Assembly: GCF_902686445.1 (NCBI RefSeq)
Contig: NC_062222.1
Location: 134,547,035-134,611,034, forward strand
Direction: 5' to 3'
Origin: Sciurus carolinensis
Lineage: Eukaryota; Chordata; Mammalia; Rodentia; Sciuridae
DNA: 64,000 nucleotides
Shown: positions 22,511 to 34,142 of the stretch, one piece after another
How the letters are laid out: each line of letters starts with the position of its first letter
Position numbering within the stretch: the first letter of the stretch is position 1
Notes under the pieces: model-generated
The model's database searches: none
Seen by the model: the letters and a program-made list of their open reading frames with translations, nothing else
Told to the model about the DNA's origin: nothing
Made by a program: the position numbers and the translations under genes

Positions 22511-24819
22511 CGGACCACAGGGCCAGGAGCCCACAGCCGGCATTCTGGAGACTTGGCCTGGTCAGCCAAGCCAAAGAATGAAGCAGGGGAGGAGAGAGGG
22601 GCCACAGCACACCCAGCGGGCTGTTCCCTGCCATGCCTACCACCCCAGTGCCCGTGCTGTGCTCTCCCTACAGCAACTCCGGGGTCAAGGGCAAGTTCTG
22701 ATGATGCCGAGGAGCATTCCCACAGGGAGCCACTTGATTGTTCGGCTCCTGCCTGACCCTCCTTCCCGCGGGGCCCTCATTGCAAGGAGCTGTGCCTGTA
22801 AAGAGCGTGATCCGAGGGAAAACGAGAGGCAGCTTCACAAGCCCACCAGCTCCCCAGGTCTCCCTCCCCACAGAGGCGTGGGCTCTGGAGCCCCTTTCTC
22901 TGCCGAAAGGCCCTAATGTCACTCAGTTTCCAAGTGTTTCATGTGTTAGGCTTCCTGGGGAGGGGCAGACTGTCCTGCAGTGGCCTTCACTGGGCATCTG
23001 CCTCGTTTCTGTCATGTGGTCAGGTGCTTGTTAGGAAGGTGAACAGGACACACGTCCACATCCTCCAGGTGCCCCAGCACCAGCAGTGGTGACAGACTCT
23101 CCAGAGTTCACCAGACAGTGAGAGGTGGCAGCAGAGGGCCTGAGGAAGGACTTCATCCTACCGGGGAGTCAGAGGCCCTGCCTGGGCTTTCTGGGAATGG
23201 TGAAGACCTGGGAGTGGCTCTGGGTCCAGTGGAGGAGGGAGGCAGGGAGGGGAGCTGGGCCAGCTGGAGAAAGGTCACAGGGCCAGGCCTGGGGCAGGAT
23301 CCCGGATGCCCGGGCTGTGAGCACCAAGGCGGAGGAGGCAGGCTGAGGGCCAGACTCACGGGACCCTCCCAGGGCAGAAACCACCCGCGGCGGGAGCCGG
23401 CAGGTCTGCACAGGAATCCTGGCTCCACCACACCGCTGTGAGGAGGACAGGAGACGCGATGTTGGAGGAGCTCAGTCGGTGGCCAGCCGTCACTCTGATG
23501 CTCTTTCCCTGCCGTAGGCAGAGGGCTGGGGAAGCCAGGCTGCCTTAGAACCAGGGGACCAGGAGTGGAGCAGAGGCTCTGAGGAATGGAGTCCAGTGCA
23601 GGCCGGAGGGGCCTGAGCCTGGCAGGGCATGGGGCATTGGGCTCTCAGGAGAGAGGAAGAAGGCTGGGGACAGAGATGCTGATGCGGAGGCCTGGGACAC
23701 TATCCACAGAAACAGCAGCAGAAGGGATTGCCAACAGGGGTCGCTGTTAGAACCGAGATGCAGCGTGGATGCAACCCTGGCAGTAGCACGGGCACTGGCT
23801 CCTCAGGCCCCTGCTCAGCAGGCTCTGATGATGGGTAGCTGTGGGTGCAGGGCATGGACGGGGGCTCCAGGCTGTGGCTGCTGGCCACAGGCAGGCAGCA
23901 TCTTGCTGCCACATCTGGACACCAACTCTTCACTTGGTGTTAGGGGTTGTACACACGCTCCACCTCAGTTATAGTCCTGTGGGAGCCACAGATAATACCC
24001 CGTATGGAAGAGGGGACTGAAGCAGGGAGGGAACATGGCCGAGCTCCGAGGCTGGCATGTTTCCTCCTCAATACGGTCACCCCAAGTGAACCTACGTCCT
24101 GTCCACCCTGCTTTCCAAGCATCCGGGATCTGGCTGTGTCGGACCCCTTTGGAGAGAACACCGGGTGTCTTGCGCATCCACAAGGGTTTGGTCCCGTGGG
24201 GTGTGAGCCGAGTGTGCATGGGCCCTATGTGCGGCCCGGCCTCAGAGGACACCGCGGGCCTTCGGTCCCCTCCTCCCTCTGTTGGCACGGGAGCAGGACC
24301 GTGGAGAACTGTCCTCCACAGCAGGCTTCGGCTGTTGAAGGCCGGGCTTCTGTGCAGTGGCAGGAGTTGCTCACGGTGACTGACCCCAGGGCTCCCTCCC
24401 CAGGCCCATCTGTAGCCTGGCACACGGTGGGGTCTTCTAACTGCCTCCCTGTCTGCCTCTGACTCCTGCGGTTCATTCTGCACCTGAAGCCAGAGGGACC
24501 TTTACAAATTGAGGCGGATCATATGGCCCCTCTGCCCAGAACCTGCAGCTGCCTGTCACACCCAGACTGCTGTGACCTGCTGGGGCCTGGCTCCTTGTCC
24601 CCTCTCCGTTCTCACCACCCCCACCCCCACTCCCTTTGCTTGGTGCACTTGGCCCTCTGCCGCTGGTTGCTGCCCCTTGGACCATTTGTATTTTAAGTTT
24701 TGCAAAGTCATATGGTCTTTTTGCAACTACTCGACTCTGTGTATTGAAAAAGCCGGTGTAACCATCTGTAAAGGCGTGGGGAGGGCGAATTCTAACTGAC
24801 CTGAGTGTCTAATTCTAAT

Positions 24820-24908
24820 GATGTAGCTAACTAACTAGCTAGCTGTCATCTCTATCATCTGTCTGTCTATTTACCCTCTATCCATCTACCTACCTACATA
24901 CATATCTA
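24820..24908 (+). repeat. Degenerate tetranucleotide tract (CTAA/CTAG/CTGT/CTAC)
   Basis: Successive blocks of CTAA, CTAG, TCTG/TCTA, ATCTACC and TACA give about 90 bases of imperfect four-base periodicity. Confidence 0.8.
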
Positions 24909-24941
24909 AAACATTCTGATGGTGTTTTAGGAGACTGGGCA

Positions 24942-25063
24942 GGAGCTGGGAGATTTAGCAGAGTGGTAGAACATTTGCCTAGCAAGCACAAGACCCTGGG
25001 TTCAATCCCCAGCACTGCAAACAACAAAAACAAAACAAAACAAAAATTCCAAGAGACTGTGCA
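24942..25063 (+). repeat. ID-family SINE with target duplication
   Basis: The tRNA-like head (GGAGCTGGGAGATTTAGC, then GCCTAGCAAGCACAAGACCC and an intact box B GGTTCAATCCCC) is followed by an (AAAAC)n-type tail at 25020-25047. Flanks GAGACTGGGCA (24931-24941) and GAGACTGTGCA (25053-25063) match with one change. Confidence 0.85.
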
Positions 25064-26529
25064 AAATCCAAGGTTAATTTGCACACTAGTCGGAAGTACA
25101 AGTGATTGCCTGAATCTTCAAGCCCCCATGCAAGTGGACTGAAGATGTTAATCTGAAACCAGGCAAATGGTCTCAGCTTTATGTGATTTAAGCTTTGCCC
25201 TTTAGCAGGAGATTGTGGCTCTTCTAAGACCTGCTTCATTAGAACTGCCACAAGAGTCTGGGACTACCAGAGATGTAGTGGGAGATGTCCTGATGGTGAC
25301 TGTGGACCCCAGTGTCTGGACCCCACCTGTGAGCCAGCCAGTGAGAGCTAGATAGACATGGAAGGCTGACGGGGGTTTCTGAGCCCCCGGGGCTGCCCTC
25401 TGAGGCCGAGGCGGGTTTCCATCCTTGGGCAGGCAGGGCTGGGTGGGGGATGGTGTCTGGGTAGGGGATGGATCAGAGACCCTCTTGTGCATGGGGGTCA
25501 CCCAGAGGGCCTACAGGAAGGCTCTGGAAGCAACACCCTAAAGAAATGCAAACTCCAAGCTAGGGTGGACCATATGGGGCCCAGATTCCGATGGAAAGGG
25601 GCCCAAAGGCCAGCAGGAAGGGCTCAAGAGTGGGCGATCCGTGAGCAGCCTCTGGTGGGGGACGGCCTGCTGGAATGCTGACCCAGCAGTGTGAGCTCCC
25701 TGTGCTGCGGGAGGAAGTCACAGTGCAAGGACCCCAGAACGGCCAGCCCAGGCAGGATGGGCACTGGGGTGCACATGAGCAGAGCCACCGACGAGCAGAG
25801 TGTGCTTAAGGAGAGGAATGGTGTGGAGAAGGAGAGGAATGGTGTGGCCGGAAGGGCGTGGCCGGAAGGACAGAGAGGGAGGTGGGGAAGCGCCCTCAGG
25901 GCATCTTCAGGGAGAGAGGGCAGACCCTGGTGCCTGTCAGCGCCCGCAGTCCCGAGGGTGCTGGGAGGCGCGGCAGACACAGCAGACAGGACCTTCTAAG
26001 CGATGAGCCCTGCGCCGTCGTAGCAGGAGCTCGGGAGGTTCACAGTGACTTCAGATGCCAGCGACCGCACGGTCCTCTACCAGAGCCCTCACTTCAGAGG
26101 CCAGCCCCAAGCTTCTGCAACCACCTGCAGGTTTGAAAACATGCTAGAATAATTCACAGGTCTCAGGAGAGTGTTCTACTTGAAATTATGGTTTTACTCT
26201 AGCAACAAGGATGGAATTCAAAATGAGCCCAAAGAATAGAGGTATTGCTGGGGTTGGAAGGTGTGAAGCTTCTGGTGTTCTCTCCTGGAGAGTCAGGCGC
26301 CCCCGCAGCAATGGAACACCCAGAGTGCTGCCCCCCAGGGATGCAGCCCAAGCTGCAGTGTCCAGAGTTACTATCGCTGCCTCTCCTTTGTCTACCAGTC
26401 ACGCAGGGCAGACATTGGGATAAAACCATGTTTTACAAACAAGAGGGAGACTGAGTAGCCCTAAGCTGAGAGTCTGGGGGCAGATCTGGGCAACACAGTC
26501 AAAACCTGGGATCCTCCCAGAGCCCTCTG

Positions 26530-26765
26530 CAGTGCTTCCTTGAAATTTGCACTTTTCCGAAGGTCAAGCATATATGCTGTTTTATAGACTTGTTTGGCTT
26601 AATATCAATACCATAAGCACTTTTCCACAGGGTCGGAATTCCTCCACCACCACAATGTCTAACAGCATCACGTGGGCGGCCCCTCTGCCTAGCACAGGCC
26701 TCCTGAGTTGCTTCTGATTTTTCTGTAATGGAAGATGCTGCTGCACTGTTGAACTTGGGAGCCAT
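26530..26765 (-). repeat. Possible old L1 fragment, antisense
   Basis: TTTGGCTTAATATCAATACCATAAGCACTTTTCC and neighbouring phrases resemble antisense ancient L1 3' sequence. It is heavily diverged. Confidence 0.35.
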
Positions 26766-27111
26766 GAGTCATGACTTGGTGTGGTTTCCATCCGAGCCGA
26801 TGGAAATGCTGGCCCAAGGGAGGACAGGCCTCTTCAGGCCTGCTGTTGGTGTCGGGGTGCACCAGGGGATGCGTGCCAACCAGCCTGGAGGCCTCAGCTT
26901 ATGAGAGCCAGACGGCCTGCATCTCTGATTCAGAATTCTCTCATTTCATTAAGTTTCTCCGGCCTAACGGGGGAAGGACCACAGGCCCATCAAGGCCTTC
27001 GGAAGGCTCTGCTTCGTGGAGTAGGGGGCAGTTACTGCGGTCAGAACTGGGGAACCTGACCCAAGGTGGGAGGTGGGGAGAACATGGAGCTCCCAGAGAT
27101 GGGAGCTTAGG

Positions 27112-27228
27112 CAGGAAGCTGGCCAGGCAACTTAGCAAGACTGTCTTAAATTAAAAAATAAAAAGGGCTGGGGATGTAGCACAAGGGTAAAGCACCCCTG
27201 GGTTCAACCCCCAGTACTGAAACACACA
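27112..27228 (+). repeat. B1-ID composite SINE (partial)
   Basis: The B1 end (GGCAACTTAGCAAGACTGTC then an A-rich linker AAAAAATAAAAAG) is joined to an ID part (GGGCTGGGGATGTAGC, GGGTTCAACCCCCAGTACTG) and a short ACACAC tail. This composite is typical of squirrel-related rodents. The 5' part is truncated or decayed. Confidence 0.75.
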
Positions 27229-27289
27229 CACCCGGGGGAGCGTGCTGGAGAGAGACATGCCACCAGACACATCCCGCCTGGCCACAGGG

Positions 27290-27440
27290 GAAGCCAGACC
27301 TCCTGAGCACTTGCTATGCCTGGCGCCTGCCAGGGACTTCACCTCACTTCATCTTCCAGCTGCTCAGTCTAGAAGCCTGGGGTCTTATTCTCATTCTACA
27401 AATGAGTTATTCCAGAATCGGTGCTCGAAACCACCACCCT
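27290..27440 (-). repeat. MIR SINE
   Basis: GAGCACTTGCTATGCCTGGC, TTCACCTCACTTCATCTTCCAG and TTATTCTCATTCTACAAATGAG follow the reverse-complement MIR. Confidence 0.6.
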
Positions 27441-28136
27441 GAGCTTGTATCAGATCTGATGCCTTTGAAAGCTGCCCTGGACCCCAGGCTGCCGTAGCAG
27501 CCAGGAGCCGCCTGGCTGGCAATGAGACCACTGCCATCTCTTCTGGCCAACCAGAGCACGTGCAGGAAGGAGTGGGGGCGGGGGACACACCTGCACAGTA
27601 ACTATGGGGTCAGGGCACCAAGGAGACAGGCATTTCCGAGGACATGGGAGGTGTGTCAGGTCCCCAAGCCACACCCAGGTTGATGTTTCGCTGGGAGGAC
27701 TCACAGGACAAGGCACAGGTGTGTATCGATCCCCAGGGTCAGGACTTAGCACAGTGAAGTGACACAAGGCAAATCCAGCCGAGGGAAAAGGCACAGGGGG
27801 CAAAGTCCCGAGGGACTCAGCACAGTCCCAAGAGGAGTCCCGCAGGATGCAGCCATGAGTCACGGCAACTTCTGTGACTCTCGTCTACCAGGAAACTCCT
27901 GGGAACCTCAAGAGTCCAGAGATTTTATCAGGGGCTGGTCACAGGGACCCTCTGCTCCCCAAGGGAAGCAGGTGCAGACTGGAGGGAGCAGCACTGACTC
28001 ATGCTTGCAGCTAGGCGACGTGGCCACCCTGGCGTTCTGGAAGGTGACAGCCTTCCCCAGTCCCAGGCCCCAGAGCCTAGCCCAGGGCCAGCCCGCAAGC
28101 AGGCCCTTCTGCCCAGAGCAGCCTCAGGCCCGTTGT

Positions 28137-28162
28137 GAGAACTCTTGTCGAGAACTCTTGTC
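28137..28162 (+). repeat. 13-bp tandem duplication
   Basis: GAGAACTCTTGTC occurs twice in direct succession and without mismatch. Confidence 0.85.
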
Positions 28163-28734
28163 GGCTTGGAAGGTCTTGGTGCGGGAGCCAGGTGACCATA
28201 GGTGACACGCCAGGCTTCGTGCTTTGGTGGCAGGCACTTCTTAAAGAACTCGGTCATGGTTTCCCTGGAGGAGCTGCGGTCCTGGGTGCAGACCGTCTTT
28301 ACCAACCCCGCGGGCTCTCCGGCAGGCCTTGCCCTGCTCTGCAGCGCATGCGCCCTGGCCCACCCACCAGGTGTGCTAGCCTGTGCGTCTTTATAGCACC
28401 CCTGAGGATAATTCTAGATGAAGGCCTGACAGCTCGTCGTGAGTCAGTCAGGAAGATTGACACGTGGAACAGGCTGCGGGGTGATTTGCTCCCATGGTCT
28501 AGTGATTTCCCGCCGTCATTTGGAGGATGGGAATCGCAGGGTTCAATCTGTTACCAGAAGCTCGGCCCAGGCGATTCTGGGCTGGGGGATCCTGGTAAAT
28601 TATTCATGGATTCTTGGACCTGAGAAATAAGCATGTCTAGACGCTTCGGTTTACAAATACAGAACCGATGGTGTGGGCACCCCGTTCCTGGCTTCCGCTG
28701 TGCGTGGACTCAGGGCTTTCTGCTGTATGTTCCC

Positions 28735-28865
28735 TCTTGCAGAGACCCTTACCACAGCCCCTTTGGGAGGGCAGTGACCCACAAGTGAGGGGCCTGGGGC
28801 ACAGAGAGGTTGAGTAACCAGCTCAGTCCCCCAGCAGAGAAGGGGCAGAGGCCAGCGTGGAATGA
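28735..28865 (-). repeat. MIR SINE
   Basis: CACAGAGAGGTTGAGTAACCAGCTCAGTCCC with flanking reverse-complement MIR sequence. It is diverged. Confidence 0.6.
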
Positions 28866-29329
28866 AGCAGTGCCCGGTCCCCACCATTGAGACACTGCCC
28901 AGAGAGGCGGGCACCTTGAGGAAGGTCGCTAAGGTCAAAGATGGCCTCGGGGGTACAAGCAAGTCTTGGACCCAGGACTCTCCCTTCTGCCTCCTTTTCT
29001 TTGATCACGTGGCCTCGTTTTCATTTCCTGTGGTTAGCCTCTAGTTGGTTCTAGTCCTAATATAAATACTCCTTGATGAATTCATAACAAAAAAAAAAAA
29101 AACTCCATCAGACTCATGAACCGGTACCAAGTGCTGGAGCCTCCTCGCCAGCCCAGCCTCATCCACTCTAAACTCTAAAATGGCCTTCACACCTACGATG
29201 CACACTCTGGACCAAAAATTAGAACATTGGTCCATGCTCCCCGGCACCCCCGGGAGTAAGAGTAGGTTCCTCAGCTGGCAGGCAAAGCCGGGTGTAAGCA
29301 GCTCCTGCCTCCTCCTCCAGCCTTCCCCC

Positions 29330-29610
29330 ATGCTGGGACACCCTTCAACACCACTGGTCACTTACAGCTCCTCTAGTCAACTCACGCTCTCTGGCTTCTG
29401 CACCTTGAGCCTCCTGTGCCCTCTGTCTGCAAGGTCCAGCCTGAGCCCACCCCACCCGCCCTCACCGCTCACCCAGTCTGGATTCCATAGCCTTTCCCGG
29501 CTTCCTGCTGTCAGAGCACGTCCCAACCGGTGCTGAGATTAGGTAGGTACACAGCTGTTCTTTCCACTAGATCCTGAGTACTTTGAAGGCAGGGGGACTG
29601 GGCCTTGTGT
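29330..29610 (+). repeat. L2 LINE 3' region
   Basis: CTCTGGCTTCTGCACCTTGAGCCTCC, CCCTCTGTCTGCAAGG, then TTCCACTAGATCCTGAGTACTTTGAAGGCAGGG follow the order of the L2 3' end. It is ancient, with gaps. Confidence 0.6.
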
Positions 29611-29899
29611 CTAGAGGACAGGATGAGCCCTAGTGTAAGGAGGCAGGTATGTAGAGACAGACATAAGAACGGGCCTCTGGGATGGAGGCCCAGTGGAAAA
29701 GTAAAACAGAATCTGGAAGGAGAGGGCCTGAAGTGGCCTGGAGATTAGCCATCTCAGTGGTGTGGACACTTTTTCACTGGAGATGCTTTCTTCAAGTGGA
29801 ATCTGACAAATTTCCCAAAACATAAAAGGAAAGCTCTAGGTCAAGGCCCATATTTCCAGGCCTGCCCACCTCAATGAAAGAGTTGGTTCCTTCTTATTT

Positions 29900-30095
29900 T
29901 TCTCCGCCACTACTGGGGATTGAGTAGTGTTTCAGGTAAACACACTACTGCTGAGCTGCATCCTCAGCTCTTTTACATTTTATTTTGAGACAGGGTCTTG
30001 CTAAGTTACCCAGGCTGGCCTCCAACTTAACGATCCTCCTGCCTCAGCCTCCTGAATAGCTGGGGTTACAGGTGTACTGCACTGTGCTTGGCTTA
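29900..30095 (-). repeat. B1-ID composite SINE, antisense
   Basis: CTACTGGGGATTGAG..GCTGAGCTGCATCCTCAGC is the ID part in reverse. TGAGACAGGGTCTTGCTAAG, TGGCCTCCAACTTAACGATCCTCCTGCC and AGCTGGGGTTACAGGTG are the B1 part in reverse. Confidence 0.85.
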
Positions 30096-30184
30096 TTCCC
30101 TCTTTCTGGAAGCCTTATGTCACAGAGCCGTAGTCATGGGCTCAGCTGAGGCGTTGGGTTAGCTGTGTTCGGGTAAACCAGCTG

Positions 30185-30219
30185 CTGTAACAAATAAGCT
30201 TGAGCCTTATTTGTTACAG
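30185..30219. repeat. Perfect 14-bp inverted repeat with 7-base loop
   Basis: Left arm CTGTAACAAATAAG (30185-30198), spacer CTTGAGC, right arm CTTATTTGTTACAG (30206-30219). The arms are exact reverse complements. The outer sequence resembles the start of an antisense MaLR LTR (CTGCTGTAACAAAT), so one arm may be an inverted duplication of the other. Confidence 0.95.
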
Positions 30220-31714
30220 TGACTTAACACAATGAAAGTTCTCTTCTCATTGGCATCACCATCTGAAACAGGTGAGCAGGGGCACTCCTTCCAGGAAGTC
30301 CTTCAGGGACGTAGGCCTATCAATGGAGTGGTTCCCTTCTGGGGCTTTGGAGCCCTCTGCTGGCTCCTCCGGGAATGGCCAGCTGACAAGAAAGCCTGAG
30401 CTCGGACAGCATCCCACTCCTAAGGCCTGGGTGGGGTGACACCTCACCTCCGCTCGCTCTGGGTGAGTTGTCACATAGCCCACTGGATGCAAGGCACTGG
30501 GCGGCGTGGCTGGCAGTGTGGCCAGGGTGGGGAGCTCAGGTGCGGAGAGGCCTCGCAGGCTCTCCCCGCAGAGCCCCAGTGCAGAGCTGCACAGAGGAAG
30601 AGGCAAGTTCCTCCAAACAGCGTCTTCTAGTTTCCTTGATTTAATTCCAGGAGACCGGTCACTGCTGCAGCATGGCGTCAGAAGCTCTGCAGAGCGGGTC
30701 TTGGCCAGATTCCCTGCAACAGAGCTGCAGTCACTTGAATTGGGGCAGCACTGCGGTGGGGACCAAGGTCACACCCAGGAATGACCTTCAGCATGTGAGG
30801 GTCTGTCGGGTGGCAGGAGGAGTGCCCGTGAGTTCCTGGACGCTTACGACTATACCAGCTCCTCTGAAGTCCCCTTTGCTCTGTTCTTGCTGCAGCCCTT
30901 GGGGGCCCACACCTACCTTCCCTTGGCGCCCTGTCACTCTGGCTTAGCAGTTACCAGCGTGTCCCCTGGTAGACTTGGTGCTCCTCTGGGGTTGCCGTTG
31001 CCAGAGTCTGAGGGAGCACTACCCACACCGGGGCTTGCTCATACCTACTTTTGAATCATAATGCACCTTGGACTCTGCTTACCTTTCACTCCTTCACTCT
31101 GACTTCAAGAGTCCAGAGAGCGGGGTGGCTGCACTCGGGCCCTGAAGTCAGCACCTCCAGCCCCAGTGCTCCCGCACACATCTGAGCCAGGCAGCCCCAG
31201 ACACGTTATGTCCCTCTCTGTCCCCTTCTACCACTTGGGTTATCATAAGGTTAAAACGAGATAATTTATGTGTTTGGGTAGTTTTCATAGCTATAAGGAA
31301 CAGAAACAATTTTATCTTTTAAAAGTTGTTTTATCTGATGAAGGAAGTTCTTGAAAAAATAGCCTGGGTGGGACTGGAGAGCCAGGCTCAAGGCACCTCA
31401 AGGAACCAGAGCCGGTCAGGAACTGAGGGCCCTGCAGTGTGACCAGTGCCGGCAACCGCATTGCTGGCACTGGCCACCGCCACCCTCACCCTGCAGCTGC
31501 TGCTACCCCAAACCCAATCCTGCCAGAGCCCTCTGCTACTGGGGACCCTGCCCGAGCCCCACATCAGCTCCTCCAGCACCTCATTCAAAGCCCAGGCATC
31601 TGATTGGCTGAGAAGGGTCATGTGTTCATGCCCAAGCTGCAAGGGATGCTGGGACAGAAAGCATCTGGCATTTTCTCCTTTTTTTTTTCTTTCTCTGTGT
31701 GTGTGACGGTGGTG

Positions 31715-31905
31715 GTGGGGTACTGGCCATCAATCCCAGGGCCTTGCGCATGCTAGGCAAGCACTTTACTACTAAACTACATCCCTAGCCTTTTCTATCT
31801 TGTTTTGCGACAGGATCTTGCTTACTTTCGCAGACTGGCAATCCTCCTGCCTCGGTCTCCCAAGTTGCTAGGAATATAGGTGTGCACCCCTGTGCCCAGA
31901 GTCCT
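31715..31905 (-). repeat. B1-ID composite SINE, antisense
   Basis: GTACTGGCCATCAATCCCAGGGCC, GCTAGGCAAGCACTTTACTAC and ACATCCCTAGCC (ID part), then GCGACAGGATCTTGC and CAATCCTCCTGCCTCGGTCTCC (B1 part), all in reverse orientation. Confidence 0.85.
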
Positions 31906-32224
31906 TGGCACTTTCAGGTTCACAGTGAAAGTGACCTTTATTTCCCACTAGGGCTCGCAGGCAGGAAAGTCTCCCAAAGAGGAAGGGGCTTCCGATGCTG
32001 GCTGGTAAGAAAGGGTGACCAATGCCCACTACAGGACACGAAGACCTCGCACTAAGTGGTTAGAGTAGGTGTCCAGCCACTGACAGAGAGCATGGTGCTG
32101 TGCAGAGGTACAGCTGGCACACCCTGCTGGGGGCTCGGGGGTCGGTGCTGTGGGAGCCCCCGTGAGAGGGGATGTGCTTGAACTGGCTGAGTGGCACAAG
32201 TGGAGAGGAGTGTGCTGGGTGTAG

Positions 32225-32615
32225 GACAGTGGATCAGTTTGCTTGTGCTGCTGAAACACCATTCCACGGGACTGAGTAGATTAAACAACAGAATTTTTGC
32301 GTCTTTAAGTTCTGGAGGCTAGAAACCCAAGATCAATGTGTCGGCAGGGCTGGTTCCTTCTCCAGGTTGTGAAGGGTCTTATTCTTGCCTCTCAGAGATG
32401 GCCAGCGTCCCCAGACCTCCTAACTTCTTTTCCCTCTATGCCTGCCTGTGTCCAAATTTCCCTTTTGATTAGGACACCAGTTGTGCTGAATTGGGGGGTC
32501 ATCCAATGACTTTATTTTAACTTGGTTACTATAGAGTCTCTGTCTCCAAATGAGGCCCCACTCTGAGGTCCTGAGGGCTTTGACATATGCACTCAAAGGG
32601 CACCTAAGTCAACCA
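32225..32615 (-). mobile_element. ERVL-MaLR LTR, antisense
   Basis: TTGCTTGTGCTGCTGAAACACC, GTTCTGGAGGCTAGAAACCCAAG, ATCAATGTGTCGGCAGGGCTGGTTCC, TTGATTAGGACACCAG and a final TTTGACATATGCACTCAAAGGG are MaLR (MLT1/MST-like) landmarks in reverse. It is older than the LTRs at 8142 and 41241. Confidence 0.7.
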
Positions 32616-33789
32616 CAATGGGCAGGGATGAGTGAGGGTGGCTTAACTGAGGAGCTTTGGCCAAGGGCAGGAGCCAAGGGTGATTCATGACTTTGGCTGA
32701 GCCACTGGAGAGTGGTGTTGCCACTCACCACAGCAGGAGTTGCAGACAAAGAATAAGTCAGGGCAGAATCCAGGCTGGCGGTTCCCATCCCATTCTCCAA
32801 TGACTGGACTCGTAAGGGACCTGTGTCCCCACCATGGCCAATAGTATATGAAGAGAGGTCTGCTAGAGGACTCAAGGGAAGTTCTCAGCACCAATAAATC
32901 TGTGAAAGGGCAAGATTCTTCTCTCCAGCCACACATGAATGGGAAAGCATGTGGCCAAAGTTGCCACCAGGAGCCATCCTACAATTGTGAGCAGATGCAG
33001 TCTTGCGTGGATGAGGTCTAACTGTGGAAAGCAGAGAGAAGCGACAGGAAACACCTGCATTCTTGGTCATGTTCCTGAGCCACCAGATTAACAGTCCTTG
33101 AAGTTTACCACGCTAGTGAATTTGCATTTATGTAAGTGTTCCCCTTGCTTAGGCATTTTGAGTGTGGGATCCCTGTTACTTGCAGCCAAGAGCATCCTTA
33201 AGTGACACAGTGCATTAGCAGGTCTGCTGGATCGAAATTTCTTAGAGATCATAGGCCATGTTTGGTTTATCTCCGTGTCCAGGACCCAGTACTCAACATG
33301 TTGAATGAGTGAATCAGTAAATGATGGCAGATCAGAGTGACTTATCCAAAAAGGCATAGAACTCACAGCACTGATAGGATTAGCTCTGGTGGTTGATAAT
33401 ATGTCCTGGCCTTATTCCAAGCTGTGAGGAAAGTAGTTGTGGAGTCAGAATGAAAGACAAAATGGGAAGAAGACGAATGCTCTGCAGGGAGAAGGTGCTG
33501 TCCTCCTCTCTTCTCCGCCATCATATCATTGGCTCACATCTAAAGCAGGGGTCTGTGCTTCTCTGCCTTCTCCAATACCCCCAGCCCAAGCCTGGAGTCA
33601 GTCGCCCAGTGAGTCCTGCCCATTCGACTTTCAAAATATGTCTCAAATGCATCCTCTTTCCTGCTCTTCCATCTTAGCTGGATGGTCTGGGCCACCATGA
33701 TCTTTGGGAGCGGCAGGGCCCCCAACAGGGAGCCTAGTTTCCTCTCTAGTTCCCCTCTAATACGCCTGCTCTCTGCAGTCATCAGAGTC

Positions 33790-33970
33790 TGACAATGCAA
33801 ACGCCATGTCCTCCCGTTACTTAAAATCCTCCATTAGTTCCCCACTCTGCCAGGGTAAAACCCCAGTAAAAGTCACCCTCCTGACCTGCCCTTCCAACCT
33901 CAGCAGTCTCCTTGCTCTCTTCTTGTCTCATCCTGCCCCTGCTGGCCTCCTCTCATTCTGTGGCCACCCC
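33790..33970 (+). repeat. L2 LINE fragment
   Basis: CTTAAAATCCTCCATTAGTTCCCCACTCTGCC, AGGGTAAAACCCC and GACCTGCCC..TCTCCTTGCTCTC follow the L2 3' region. Confidence 0.65.
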
Positions 33971-34104
33971 AAGCTTTTTCACACAAGTCTGTCTTGGTAC
34001 ATGATTTTCCATCCATCTCCACAATTTAAAAAAAAGTTTTAAAATAGCTAAGTGTATTCTACTTACAAGAAAGTATAAAATACAAATACATACCACACCT
34101 TCAG

Positions 34105-34105
<1 letters not shown>

Positions 34106-34139
<34 letters not shown>
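34106..34139 (+). repeat. (CA)17 microsatellite
   Basis: Thirty-four uninterrupted bases of CA repeat, followed by GAGAG. Confidence 0.97.

Positions 34140-34142
<3 letters not shown>

Noticed and set aside
24820..24908. Possible CRISPR-like or regularly spaced repeat
   Set aside because: It is only an imperfect tetranucleotide tract with no spacers, and the genome is mammalian.
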